From an uncultured Draconibacterium sp. (lineage in GTDB: Bacteria; Bacteroidota; Bacteroidia; Bacteroidales; Prolixibacteraceae): a DNA stretch of 64,000 nucleotides. The notes beneath the pieces are model-generated. The model saw nothing but the letters and a program-made list of their open reading frames with translations, was not told where the DNA came from and ran no database searches. The position numbers and the translations under genes were made by a program. The stretch spans positions 2,979,501-3,043,500 of the forward strand of contig NZ_OY782038.1 in assembly GCF_963677575.1 (NCBI RefSeq), given 5' to 3'. Below, one piece after another: positions 54,861 through 63,917 of this stretch (positions are counted from its first letter, which is position 1; each line of letters opens with the position of its first letter).

Positions 54861-55010
54861 TAAATCACAGATAATAGCCATCGTTACCTCCTTCAGCCGC
54901 ACTACATTCTATTTCAAATTTTAGAATAACAAACAAAGTCACAGCTCAAAAATTACTATCATTGCACAACAAATCGCTTTGCGCCCGGCGCTTTGCTCTA
55001 TGCTGTTACT

Positions 55011-55463
55011 ATGACTTTTAAATTCAAACATTTCACAGAACTCACAACATCCGAACTTTACGATATCCTTCAACTTCGGGCTGAGATTTTTGTGGTTGAA
55101 CAAGACTGCGTTTACAACGATATAGATGGGTTGGATAAAGATGCCATCCACCAGTTTCTGGAAAAAGAAGGGCAAATTGTGGCTTACTCTCGTTTATTAA
55201 AACCGGGTACACGTTTTAACGATTATTCCATTGGGCGTGTTGTCGTGAAAGAATCGGAGCGCGGAACAGGATTGGGAATCAAGATGATGGAAGAAGCCAT
55301 AACTTACATTATTGAAAACTGGAAGCCCGATAAAATAAAAATCAGTGCACAAAAATACCTGCGTAAATTTTACGAAGATCTGGGATTTAAAATAATAACT
55401 GACGAATACTTTGAAGATGGCATCCCGCATTATGGGATGTTGTTTCAAAAACAAGCGAATTAA
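55011..55463 (+). CDS. elaA: ElaA-like GNAT acetyltransferase
   Basis: 150 residues from ATG 55011; an in-frame start 18 bp upstream is less typical. N-terminal motif FTELTTSELYDILQLRAEIF, VVEQDCVYNDIDGLD and the acetyl-CoA loop GRVVVKESERGTGLGIKMME are those of ElaA. The C-terminus, YLRKFYEDLGFKI, followed by EDGIPHYGM, is also typical. Acceptor unknown. It is followed after 4 bp by the first secreted paralogue. Confidence 0.88.
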   Translation: MTFKFKHFTELTTSELYDILQLRAEIFVVEQDCVYNDIDGLDKDAIHQFLEKEGQIVAYSRLLKPGTRFNDYSIGRVVVKESERGTGLGIKMMEEAITYIIENWKPDKIKISAQKYLRKFYEDLGFKIITDEYFEDGIPHYGMLFQKQAN

Positions 55464-55467
55464 ACAG

Positions 55468-56202
55468 ATGCGAAAAATTGCAATTCTACTATTTCTTTTC
55501 CTGAGCAGTCAATGCTTTGCCTCAACGCAGGACATTCTTGTTGAACGCATTTTTAACGAAATGTACAATCAGCATTATGGGCAGGCTGAACAAATGCTGA
55601 ACGCCAACGAAAACAATATCGACTCCATTTTTTTCGCGGTTCTTTCTGTTGATATGAGTTACTGGCAAAATGTCACCGGCACCAACACTCCCGATTACCA
55701 GGCTTTTGAAAACGATTTGCAACAGCTTTCGCCCACCACTCCAACATCATCAACTCAACAGGCAATTCGGCTGGTTACTTTGTCATACCAATTGCGTTAC
55801 GAACTCAAACGATTTAAGCTCATAAAAGCTATTTCAACGCGGCAGGATACAAAAGCGCTTTTCACCTCGCTAAAAACAAACGAAGGATTACCGCCCGAAC
55901 AACAGGAACTGTATCAGTTGTATTCAGCACTTTTTCAATATTTCGACAATTATTTAAAACCTTTTTTTGTTTCGGGCAAAAAAGAAAGTTGTAGCGAAGC
56001 ATTAAACCAAATGACCCAATTATTCCAATCGGAAAGCCGGATTACGAAAACATTGGTTGCCTATTTTCTTGGAAAAACGTGGTTAAAGTACGAGAACAAT
56101 CCCCAAAATGCCGTCGGATATTTTCGGTGGCTGCGCAAAAACTACCCGGAAAATATAAAGTTTGAAGAGCTGCTGGATGAATGCAACAAGCAGCTAAAAT
56201 AA
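55468..56202 (+). CDS. Secreted protein, first of two tandem paralogues
   Basis: 244 residues from ATG 55468 (MRKIAILLFLFLSSQCFAST), a clear signal peptide; the open frame upstream overlaps elaA. Function not recognised. All-helical appearance with TPR-like spacing. Shared with the next gene: an N-terminal ERIFNEMYNQHYGQAEQML-like segment, SYQLRYELKRFKLIKAISTR and the C-terminal FRWLRKNYPENIKFEELLDE. Probably periplasmic. The 4-bp gap makes it a likely operon with elaA. Confidence 0.75.
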   Translation: MRKIAILLFLFLSSQCFASTQDILVERIFNEMYNQHYGQAEQMLNANENNIDSIFFAVLSVDMSYWQNVTGTNTPDYQAFENDLQQLSPTTPTSSTQQAIRLVTLSYQLRYELKRFKLIKAISTRQDTKALFTSLKTNEGLPPEQQELYQLYSALFQYFDNYLKPFFVSGKKESCSEALNQMTQLFQSESRITKTLVAYFLGKTWLKYENNPQNAVGYFRWLRKNYPENIKFEELLDECNKQLK

Positions 56203-56285
56203 GTTTTCAAACATTTCATACAATTTTCTGTTTCATCCGCGAGTTTTGATCAAAGAAACTTTTTACTTTACACAAAATTTATGAG

Positions 56286-57029
56286 ATGATTCAAAGGGTA
56301 CTTTTTTCAATTTTTCTAGTGTGCTTTAGCCTGTCGATCTGGGCTAACAATGTAAATAACGACAGCATTGCCAACCGGATATTTACCTTAATTTACCAGC
56401 AAAATCTTACCGAAGCTGAAAAAACTTATACAAACGGGAAAGATGAGTTGAGCGAATTTTACCGTACTTTTTTAAACCTCGATCTGCACTGGTGGAAATA
56501 CCGCACCACCTATTCAAAAGAAAACTCAAACAAACTCAATGATTTAATTGATACATCGTTATTACCCGAAACCGACACTTACGAAAAAAAGATGCGCCAG
56601 ATTATTGTTCGTTCTTACCAATTGCGCTACGACAAAAAGAAATTCAACATTTTTGGAATGCTTTCGGCACGCTCCGATATCAGAGATCTTATAAAGGATA
56701 TTGAAAAAGAAGACCCGCCGTTTACCGGCGACGAACAAAAGCTATTCGAAAGTTATGTGATTATGTATCAGTACATCGAAAATATCAACTTTTTTGCCAA
56801 CGCGAAAAAATCGGAAGCCCGCGAAAAGAAACTAAAACGAATGGAAAAATTTGCCACCGAAGACAACGTTATTCTAAATACTGTGGCTGATTTCTTTTTG
56901 GCGCGGATGTACCAAAAAATTGAGGACAAACCCGAAGTGGGGCTCGAACATTTCAGAATACTCACCAGAAAATATCCAACAAACAAAACTTTTGCCGAAT
57001 ACCAGGCAGAGTGTGAAGAAAAAATTTAA
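56286..57029 (+). CDS. Secreted protein, second of two tandem paralogues
   Basis: 247 residues with a signal peptide (to about WAN, residue 21). Parallel to the preceding protein throughout: NRIFTLIYQQNLTEAEKTYT, SYQLRYDKKKFNIFGMLSAR and FRILTRKYPTNKTFAEYQAE. Function unknown; helical. Both have YQLRY-x2-K-x-F and end in a TPR-like FxxLxxxYPxNxxF. It ends convergently with the zinc-ribbon gene, overlapping it by 4 bp. Confidence 0.75.
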   Translation: MIQRVLFSIFLVCFSLSIWANNVNNDSIANRIFTLIYQQNLTEAEKTYTNGKDELSEFYRTFLNLDLHWWKYRTTYSKENSNKLNDLIDTSLLPETDTYEKKMRQIIVRSYQLRYDKKKFNIFGMLSARSDIRDLIKDIEKEDPPFTGDEQKLFESYVIMYQYIENINFFANAKKSEAREKKLKRMEKFATEDNVILNTVADFFLARMYQKIEDKPEVGLEHFRILTRKYPTNKTFAEYQAECEEKI

Positions 57030-57442
57030 TCCCACAACTGATGCTGGGTTAAATCGCGATGGAAAGTACGCTTTCTACATCGTGGGCAAATTGCCTTTTT
57101 TAAGCGATGAATATTGGTGAGCTTTAATCTCGACCTGCAATCCTTACACCTGAATTCACTTTTATGTACCACCTCCTCGTTATCAAAAACAGTAACTTCA
57201 ATCTTGTCGTATAAGGTTTTACATTTGGGGCACTTATAAATCTGAAAACCGGCTTCTAAATGGAGATTATCAGAAGTCTGCACCAATTCTTTAAGCAGAT
57301 TGTGGGTTTTGTAATGAAAAATCCGGGTACGCTGTTTCAGGTAATCGCCAACTTCTTGCGAGTGAACCAAAAAACCATGTCCCTGATTAAAACTTTCGGA
57401 AAAGCCACAATGATCGCATCGATATAAATAAGCATGTCCCAT
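57026..57442 (-). CDS. Zinc-ribbon protein of unknown function
   Basis: 138 residues with four CxxC pairs: Cys9/12, Cys71/74, Cys99/102 and Cys119/122. These suggest two zinc ribbons, one per pair of motifs, or a bipartite site. A central helical region (about 24-60) separates the first from the others. Several basic residues near the end (RCRKRTFHRD) could bind nucleic acid. No known family is recognised. Convergent with the second secreted paralogue. Confidence 0.75.
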   Translation of the reverse strand: MGHAYLYRCDHCGFSESFNQGHGFLVHSQEVGDYLKQRTRIFHYKTHNLLKELVQTSDNLHLEAGFQIYKCPKCKTLYDKIEVTVFDNEEVVHKSEFRCKDCRSRLKLTNIHRLKKAICPRCRKRTFHRDLTQHQLWD

Positions 57443-57546
57443 TAGCTAAAAATAGGAATTTTAACGCGGCAATTAAATGTTATAAAGTATCATTCAAACA
57501 TTTTTTAATTTCATCTGTATTAGTGTCATACATAAACAAATAAATC

Positions 57547-58107
57547 ATGAAACATATTGTATTTGCCACATTACTGCTTGTATCGACCCTAAGTACATTA
57601 GCGCAGGAATTAAATATTGGAGACAAAGCACCGGTATTTTCAACAAAAGCCGACGATGGCTCAACCTGGAATGTAAAGGACTATTTGGGCGACAAGTTTA
57701 TTGTAGTTTATTTTTATCCGGCAGCAATGACAGGAGGTTGTACAAAACAAGCCTGTGCCTACCGCGACATGAAAACCGAGATTGACGAAGCCAATGCTGT
57801 TGTTGTTGGAATTAGTGGTGATAATGTTGAAGGATTGAAACTGTTTAAAAAGGCCAACGATCTTAATTTCCCTTTACTTTCGGATGAAAGTGGTGAAATT
57901 GCCAAAAAATTTGGCGTTCCTGTGCGCGATGGAGGAACAATAACCCGCGAAATTGACGGGAAAGAATTTGATCTGGTTCGGGGCGCCACTGCATCACGCT
58001 GGACATTCATAATCGACAAAAAAGGCACTATCGTTTATAAAAATACAGAAGTTGACGCAAGTAAAGACTCTGCTGAAATTTTGGAATTTATCAAAAACAA
58101 TTCATAA
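57547..58107 (+). CDS. Exported PrxQ/Bcp-type peroxiredoxin
   Basis: 186 residues. Signal peptide MKHIVFATLLLVSTLSTLAQ, then a peroxiredoxin fold with GDKAPVFSTKADDGSTW and the active site Cys65 (peroxidatic, GGCTKQAC) and Cys70 (resolving), the C-x4-C spacing of PrxQ. YFYPAAMTGG stands where the cytoplasmic enzymes have FYPxxxTPG. It reduces peroxides using thioredoxin-like partners, here in the periplasm. C-terminal ASRWTFIIDKKGTIVYK is typical. It may be cotranscribed with the following small secreted protein (36 bp). Confidence 0.9.
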   Translation: MKHIVFATLLLVSTLSTLAQELNIGDKAPVFSTKADDGSTWNVKDYLGDKFIVVYFYPAAMTGGCTKQACAYRDMKTEIDEANAVVVGISGDNVEGLKLFKKANDLNFPLLSDESGEIAKKFGVPVRDGGTITREIDGKEFDLVRGATASRWTFIIDKKGTIVYKNTEVDASKDSAEILEFIKNNS

Positions 58108-58143
58108 ATTGCACTGATTTACAAACCCATAAATTAGTTGAAA

Positions 58144-58551
58144 ATGACAAGATTAAGAGCAATTTTAGTGATTGGCCTTATGTGTTTTTTACTTCCGGTA
58201 AAAAATAGCAGTGCCCAGGCCGAAGTAGTAAAAAACGGCGACAATTACACTTTTGTATTTAACGAAGAGAATAATGAAGGGGACGTTATTCGGTGGGAAA
58301 CTACCAATTACTCTTCAAGAAGCACTATTTCTGCTTCAGGCAATATTGTTAAAAAGCTATACTTTCAGCTACAAGACGAGCATCCGTTAATGGGCCATTA
58401 TTTAGTATTTGGTGCCAAAATTACAATCGATAATGATACTTATCTCATTGACGAAATGGTTTATCTAAAAAAAGATGGCAGATTTCAAGTCAATGTTCAT
58501 CTAAACGGGGCAGGAAATCGTCTTCCCATTGGATGGATAATGGAAGATTAA
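58144..58551 (+). CDS. Small secreted protein of unknown function
   Basis: 135 residues from ATG 58144; a TTG 6 bp upstream is also in frame. Signal peptide to about SSAQ. The mature part alternates polar and hydrophobic residues, as in a beta sandwich (VVKNGDNYTFVFNEENNEGD, ISASGNIVKKLYFQLQDEHP, FGAKITIDNDTYLIDEMVYL). No known family. Between the exported peroxiredoxin and mfd. Confidence 0.65.
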   Translation: MTRLRAILVIGLMCFLLPVKNSSAQAEVVKNGDNYTFVFNEENNEGDVIRWETTNYSSRSTISASGNIVKKLYFQLQDEHPLMGHYLVFGAKITIDNDTYLIDEMVYLKKDGRFQVNVHLNGAGNRLPIGWIMED

Positions 58552-58570
58552 AATAATTTTTACATTCATT

Positions 58571-58603
58571 TTTGCCACTCAACAGGCTTAAAAACTATCT
58601 TTG
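58571..58603 (+). promoter_or_regulatory. Promoter of mfd
   Basis: TTTG (58571-58574), 21 bp, TATCTTTG (58596-58603): full Bacteroidota consensus. Predicted start of transcription near 58609, only about 10 nt before the TTG start codon. Confidence 0.7.
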
Positions 58604-58618
58604 CGCAAAATTTGAGTT

Positions 58619-61600
58619 TTGGGAACAACCTCGTTTCTAAAATATTTCGAGGGGCATAGTGTTGCCGGTAAAGTAGCTAAAAAAGCCGTTGCCCCCCCCG
58701 GTGAAAAAATTCACCTGCATGGGCTTATTGGGTCTTCTAAAACCATACTGCTTGCCCGCGTTTTCCGGGAAATTCAAAAAAACTGCATTATTCTGCTGAA
58801 CGATCGCGAAGAAGCTGCCTATTTTTTCGATGATCTGAACAATCTGGGATTTGCAGAAAACACCCTGTTTTTACCGTCGTCGTACAAACGTTCGGTTCAG
58901 TACGATAATCCTGAACAGGAAAATATTGTACAGCGTACCGAAGTGCTGAACCTGTTGTCGTCGGCTGAAAAACCTTATTTTGTTATATCGTATCCGGAGG
59001 CAATAATCGAGAAAGTTATTTCAAACGATAGCCTGGAAACAAATACTTTACAGGTAAAAAGCGGCGATAAGATCTCTATCGATTTTATCAACGAATTTTT
59101 ATACGAATACGGTTTCGAGCGGGTAGATTTTGTTTACGAGCCCGGACAGTTTTCAGTTCGCGGGAGTATCGTCGATATCTTTTCGTTTTCGCACGAAGAT
59201 CCGTTTCGCCTCGATTTTTTTGGCGATGAAATTGATTCTATCCGAAGTTTCGATATCGAAAACCAATTATCTAAAGATCGTTTCAACAAAATCACCATCG
59301 TTCCGAATATTCAAAACAGCTCGGTGGATGGCGAGCGTGTTTCATTTATCGATTTTCAGGAAAAAGAAAGCATTTGGTTTGGTAATAACCTGAACCAGTT
59401 TTCAGACCGGATTGCCGAACTGCACCGGCAAACAATTGTTTCGCGCGAAGATGAAAACATTGCCGATCTGCTGCTTACATCCAATGAATTTGAAAAGCAA
59501 TTAGATGTTAAAACAGTATTTGATTTTGGTAACGATCAGGTATTTTCCCCCGACGAAAGAATTGATTTCAATACATCAAGCCAACCGGTTTTTAATAAGA
59601 ATTTTGAATTGCTTGGATCGAACCTCACGGAACACCTTGCAAACGGCTACAAGATTTTTATTCTTTCCAGCCAGGAAAAACAAATCGAGCGTTTGCAATC
59701 GATTTTTAAAGATACGAATGTAAAAGTCGCTTTTAACCCGGTAAATTTTGTGCTTCACGAGGGATTTATCGATCACGAGTTAAAAGCCTGTTTTTATACC
59801 GACCACCAGATTTTTGAGCGCTACCACCGATTCAAACTGAAGAACCGGAAAGCGCAACGTGAAGCCATTTCGTTAAAAGAACTGAATAAACTGCATCCGG
59901 GCGATTATGTGGTTCACATCGACCATGGAATTGGAAAATTTGCCGGCCTGGCACGTACCGAAGTTAATGGAAAGATGCAGGAAGCCATTCGTTTGGTTTA
60001 CAAAGATAACGACTCGCTTTTGGTAAGTATTCACTCGCTGCATCGCATTTCGAAATACAAGGGAAAAGACGGTGGCGAGCCCAAAATAAACAAGCTGGGT
60101 ACCGGTGCGTGGCAAAAAATGAAAAACCGCACCAAGTCGAAGGTGAAGGACATTGCCAAAGAACTGATCGCCTTGTATGCCAAACGCCGGGCAGAAAAAG
60201 GTTATGCTTTTTCGCACGACTCGTACCTGCAAACCGAGTTGGAAGCATCGTTTATTTACGAAGATACGCCCGACCAGGAAAAGGCGACTACAGCGGTTAA
60301 AGCCGATATGGAAAAAACCATGCCGATGGACCGCCTGGTTTGTGGCGACGTTGGTTTTGGCAAAACAGAAATTGCCATTCGTGCCGCTTTTAAAGCCGTT
60401 GCCGATAGTAAACAGGTTGCCGTGCTGGTACCAACAACCATTCTGGCTTTTCAACATTTTAAAACCTTTTCGGAGCGACTGGAAGATTTTCCGGTAAAAA
60501 TAGAATACATAAGCCGCTTAAAATCTACGGCACAAATAAAAACTGCATTAAAAGATGTTGCCGATGGAAAAACCGACATCATTATTGGGACACACCGTTT
60601 GGTTAGCAAAGACGTTAAGTTTAAAGACCTCGGTTTGCTGATTATTGATGAAGAGCAAAAGTTTGGCGTCTCGGTAAAAGAAAAACTAAAGCAGTTTAAA
60701 GTCAATGTTGATACATTGACTTTAACCGCAACGCCAATTCCACGTACATTGCAGTTCTCATTGATGGGGGCCCGCGACTTGTCGATTATACAAACGCCGC
60801 CACCAAACCGCTACCCGATTGTTACGGAGGTGCACGGTTTTAACGAGCAGATGATAAAAGAAGCCATTCTTTACGAGATGAATAGAAACGGGCAGATTTT
60901 CTTTATACATAACCGCGTTCAGAATATTTACGAAGTTGAAACAACGATAAAACGTATTGTTCCCGGTGTAAAAACAGTGGTTGGCCACGGACAAATGGAA
61001 GGTCCGAAGCTGGAAAAAGTGATGCTCGATTTTATCAATGGTAAATTCGATGTGCTAATTGCCACCACAATTATTGAATCGGGGCTTGATATTCCAAATG
61101 CCAACACGATCATTATAAACCATGCACAAAACTTTGGACTAAGCGACCTGCACCAATTGCGCGGACGCGTTGGCCGATCAAACAAAAAAGCGTTCTGTTA
61201 CCTTATTGCACCGCCGCTTTCAACAGTTAGTGCCGAAGCACGAAGGCGTTTACAGGCCATAGAGCAGTTTTCGGAACTGGGCAGTGGTTTTAATATTGCC
61301 ATGCAAGACCTCGATATTCGTGGCGCAGGAAACATGCTGGGGGCCGAACAAAGTGGTTTTATTGCCGACATTGGTTTTGAAACGTACCACCGAATTTTGA
61401 ATGAAGCGATTCAGGAATTAAAACAAGACGAATTTAAAGACCTGTTTGTTGAAGAAGATAAGGCACAATCGCAGGCTTTCCTGAACATAAAATACGTAAA
61501 CGACTGCACGATCGACACCGACATGGAACTGCTTTTCCCAAGCGATTATATTCCGGGCAATTCGGAGCGTATGATGCTGTACCGCGAACTGGACAACATT

Positions 61601-61960
61601 GAAAGTAAAGAAGAACTTGACAGTTTTACCAAAGGATTGCAAGATCGATTTGGCGAACTTCCCCGCGAAAGCCGTGAACTGATCGACATTCTGCCACTGC
61701 GTTGGAAAGCCATCGATTTGAGCATGGAAAGGATCATCTTGAAAAACAAAAAAATGATTTGTTATTTTGTTTCCGACCAGAAATCGTCGTTCTACCAATC
61801 AGGCGATTTTATTAAAATTGTACAGTACGTACAAAAAGGAAAATCGAAAGGCCGGATGAAAGAAACAAAAGGAAAACTAACGCTCAGTTTTTCAAATGTT
61901 CCGAATGTTGAAACGGCCGATTATATACTCCGTGAGATTATTGATGAAGTAAAAAGTTGA
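58619..61960 (+). CDS. mfd: Transcription-repair coupling factor
   Basis: 1113 residues, full length. UvrB-like N-terminal domains (with GSIVDIFSFSHEDPFRLDFF), the RNA-polymerase-interacting CarD-like domain (GDYVVHIDHGIGKFAGLART, about 424), the RecG-like motor with Walker A CGDVGFGKTE (about 574) and IIDEEQKFGV, the TATPIPRTLQFSLMGARDLS motif, and a C-terminal TRCF domain. It removes stalled RNA polymerase and recruits UvrA. The start must be TTG 58619 or later, because TGA is in frame at 58613; there is no ATG before the conserved region. Confidence 0.97.
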   Translation: MGTTSFLKYFEGHSVAGKVAKKAVAPPGEKIHLHGLIGSSKTILLARVFREIQKNCIILLNDREEAAYFFDDLNNLGFAENTLFLPSSYKRSVQYDNPEQENIVQRTEVLNLLSSAEKPYFVISYPEAIIEKVISNDSLETNTLQVKSGDKISIDFINEFLYEYGFERVDFVYEPGQFSVRGSIVDIFSFSHEDPFRLDFFGDEIDSIRSFDIENQLSKDRFNKITIVPNIQNSSVDGERVSFIDFQEKESIWFGNNLNQFSDRIAELHRQTIVSREDENIADLLLTSNEFEKQLDVKTVFDFGNDQVFSPDERIDFNTSSQPVFNKNFELLGSNLTEHLANGYKIFILSSQEKQIERLQSIFKDTNVKVAFNPVNFVLHEGFIDHELKACFYTDHQIFERYHRFKLKNRKAQREAISLKELNKLHPGDYVVHIDHGIGKFAGLARTEVNGKMQEAIRLVYKDNDSLLVSIHSLHRISKYKGKDGGEPKINKLGTGAWQKMKNRTKSKVKDIAKELIALYAKRRAEKGYAFSHDSYLQTELEASFIYEDTPDQEKATTAVKADMEKTMPMDRLVCGDVGFGKTEIAIRAAFKAVADSKQVAVLVPTTILAFQHFKTFSERLEDFPVKIEYISRLKSTAQIKTALKDVADGKTDIIIGTHRLVSKDVKFKDLGLLIIDEEQKFGVSVKEKLKQFKVNVDTLTLTATPIPRTLQFSLMGARDLSIIQTPPPNRYPIVTEVHGFNEQMIKEAILYEMNRNGQIFFIHNRVQNIYEVETTIKRIVPGVKTVVGHGQMEGPKLEKVMLDFINGKFDVLIATTIIESGLDIPNANTIIINHAQNFGLSDLHQLRGRVGRSNKKAFCYLIAPPLSTVSAEARRRLQAIEQFSELGSGFNIAMQDLDIRGAGNMLGAEQSGFIADIGFETYHRILNEAIQELKQDEFKDLFVEEDKAQSQAFLNIKYVNDCTIDTDMELLFPSDYIPGNSERMMLYRELDNIESKEELDSFTKGLQDRFGELPRESRELIDILPLRWKAIDLSMERIILKNKKMICYFVSDQKSSFYQSGDFIKIVQYVQKGKSKGRMKETKGKLTLSFSNVPNVETADYILREIIDEVKS

Positions 61961-62146
61961 TCGCGGCTTTACAAAAAATGCAATTTATTGCAAAGTTCAA
62001 CGTTTTCCAATACACTCAATTTGATGCACTTAGTAAACGGGATTTTAAAAAAAAATTCACGATATTGGCACTTCGAGACAACCAAATCGATAGAAACTAT
62101 ATCTAACATAGCATTGAACTCTAAATAACTTTTAAAAATTAGAAAT

Positions 62147-62866
62147 ATGGACACAATGATGAAAATTGGAAAAACACTAACCATCCTTTTAATTGTTGCC
62201 GGATTTTTTGCCTGCAACGACGACGACAATTCAGTACCATTTGAGGTAATTGGTGATGTGTTTGTTATTAAACGTAATATTAACGACGAAGACAATTACG
62301 CAACTGCTTATGCAGCATACGGAAATCAACCAATGAGTCACGCCGAGGTTACAACACCTAATGCCGTGAATTTGACTCTTGATCCGCTTCCCGAAAATTT
62401 GAGTACTTATTCAAAAGAACCTGTTTTAGATGAATACAGTACTTCTGCTCCCGTTGAAGGCAACTACCAGTTTTTAGTAATAAACGAAGACATTACACAT
62501 CAGGCAAATGACCTGCTTGATTTTGACAATATTGTTTATACTACCATCACTTCGGCCGAAGTTAGCAACCAATTACTTGCCGTCCATTGGGAAACCAATG
62601 ATAATGCCGATAATTATGTGATACGGCTGATAAATGAAGCCGGCGAAATGGCTTTTGTAAGCCAACTCCTTCCGGTACAAATGACAAGCTTGCAGGAAAT
62701 TGGTATTGGAACAGCTAACGGTTCGTGGCAGGAAACCCCCGAAGTTGGCAATGTATACAACATTGAATTATTAACAATAAGGTATGAAGATGACGCTATT
62801 AATTCCGATGCAGCATATAATTTTCAGGAAATTGCTGTTACCGAGCAAGAAATTACATGGCAATAA
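62147..62866 (+). CDS. FN3-like lipoprotein, first of two tandem paralogues
   Basis: 239 residues. Lipobox VAGFFAC followed by the acidic run NDDDN, which may direct surface export in Bacteroidota. The N-terminal half is beta-rich and unrecognised; the C-terminal half has an FN3-like stretch (SNQLLAVHWETNDNADNYVI, then EVGNVYNIELLTIRYEDDAI). Similar throughout to the next gene. ATG chosen so that both proteins begin alike. Own terminator at 62887. Confidence 0.75.
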   Translation: MDTMMKIGKTLTILLIVAGFFACNDDDNSVPFEVIGDVFVIKRNINDEDNYATAYAAYGNQPMSHAEVTTPNAVNLTLDPLPENLSTYSKEPVLDEYSTSAPVEGNYQFLVINEDITHQANDLLDFDNIVYTTITSAEVSNQLLAVHWETNDNADNYVIRLINEAGEMAFVSQLLPVQMTSLQEIGIGTANGSWQETPEVGNVYNIELLTIRYEDDAINSDAAYNFQEIAVTEQEITWQ

Positions 62867-62886
62867 ACCATTTACAAAAATAGATC

Positions 62887-62914
62887 AACCGTCTGAATTT
62901 CAGGCGGTTTTTTT
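62887..62914 (+). terminator. Terminator of first FN3-like lipoprotein gene
   Basis: AACCGTCTG, loop AATTT, CAGGCGGTT with one G-U pair, then T-run. Very similar to the terminator at 63803. Confidence 0.9.
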
Positions 62915-63067
62915 GTGCCATTTTTAGCCACATCACCGAAATTCACTGCAATCCAAAAAAAAAATAATTTGCCAAGCAACTATTGGTTGCCCAATTGCAT
63001 CTACCAAGAGATATATGAATAGTTAGCAATTCAGAATAATTCAAATTAAATTTTAAAACAAAACAAA

Positions 63068-63784
63068 ATGATTAACATTCAGAAAATTGGCAAATTAGTT
63101 TTATTAGCGTTTATTGTAACCGGTTTTTGGGCATGTAATGATGATGATCCGGAACCATTTAATTTTGTTCCAGAAGTTGTTACCGTAAAAAGGACAATCG
63201 ATGGTGAAGCGAAATATGCGTTAAGCTATTACGCCTACGGTAATATGAAAATGGATTCGGCCAGTGTGAAAATTTCAGGCGATTCAACGCTTGTCCTTTC
63301 ATCAGGAAATGCACAAAAACTCACCTATTATTATGAAGCTTCAATGGAAGATTTTTCCACTACTGCTCCGGCAACAGATAATTATGATTTTTTGGTAACG
63401 AACAAAGATGTAGAATATACGGCTACTGAAAATCATACTTTTACAGATTTGGATATCCCAACAATTGATTCTGTTGGCGTAACAACCAATAGCAAATTTG
63501 TTTATGTTGAATGGGACAAGATTGAAGATGCTCAAAATTATGTTGTTTGGGTATTTAATGATGACCATGAAGCAGTTTTTAATAGTAATCTTATATCAAA
63601 AGATGCTGAAAGTTTCACTGCTAATGAAAGTACAGGAAAATGGGAAACATCGTTAGCAACCGGAGAAACCTATACTATAGAAGTTCAGGCAATACTATAC
63701 GAAGACAATGCAACCAATGCTGATTACTTCCAGCAAATAGAGACCATTGCAATTGCTTCGGAAGAATTCACTTTTGGTGATTAA
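63068..63784 (+). CDS. FN3-like lipoprotein, second of two tandem paralogues
   Basis: 238 residues. Lipobox VTGFWAC then NDDDPEP. Same layout as the preceding protein: beta-rich N-terminal domain with VKRTIDGEAKYALSYYAYGN (compare IKRNINDEDNYATAYAAYGN) and an FN3-like C-terminal domain (NSKFVYVEWDKIEDAQNYVV). Function unknown; probably surface or periplasmic. The unit of gene plus terminator was duplicated. Confidence 0.75.
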   Translation: MINIQKIGKLVLLAFIVTGFWACNDDDPEPFNFVPEVVTVKRTIDGEAKYALSYYAYGNMKMDSASVKISGDSTLVLSSGNAQKLTYYYEASMEDFSTTAPATDNYDFLVTNKDVEYTATENHTFTDLDIPTIDSVGVTTNSKFVYVEWDKIEDAQNYVVWVFNDDHEAVFNSNLISKDAESFTANESTGKWETSLATGETYTIEVQAILYEDNATNADYFQQIETIAIASEEFTFGD

Positions 63785-63802
63785 AAAAATACAGATTCGT
63801 AC

Positions 63803-63830
63803 AACCGCCTGTTTTCCAGGCGGTTTTTTT
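63803..63830 (+). terminator. Terminator of second FN3-like lipoprotein gene
   Basis: AACCGCCTG, loop TTTTC, CAGGCGGTT, T-run. A perfect 9-bp stem. Confidence 0.93.
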
Positions 63831-63847
63831 ATGCGTATTTTGAATAA

Positions 63848-63917
63848 TACTATATTTATAGTAGAAATTCTATTTAAATAGTTTTGTTTCTAAATTTTTA
63901 GTACTATGTTTGTAGTA
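63848..63917 (+). promoter_or_regulatory. Promoter with paired palindromic operators at the right edge
   Basis: Two 16-bp palindromes, TACTATATTTATAGTA (63848-63863) and TACTATGTTTGTAGTA (63902-63917), each followed by GAAATT. The second contains the -7 element TATGTTTG (63905-63912), with TTTG at 63883-63886 as -33 (18 bp). A 12-bp palindrome CTATTTAAATAG lies between them. The promoter points to a gene beyond the window; no start codon is seen before 64000. Confidence 0.6.

Noticed and set aside
55411..55467. Upstream extension of the first secreted paralogue
   Set aside because: It overlaps the elaA 3' end and would bury the signal peptide; ATG 55468 directly begins a good signal sequence.
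59873..60457. 194-residue open frame antisense to mfd
   Set aside because: Lies wholly within the mfd motor domain; no recognisable protein features.
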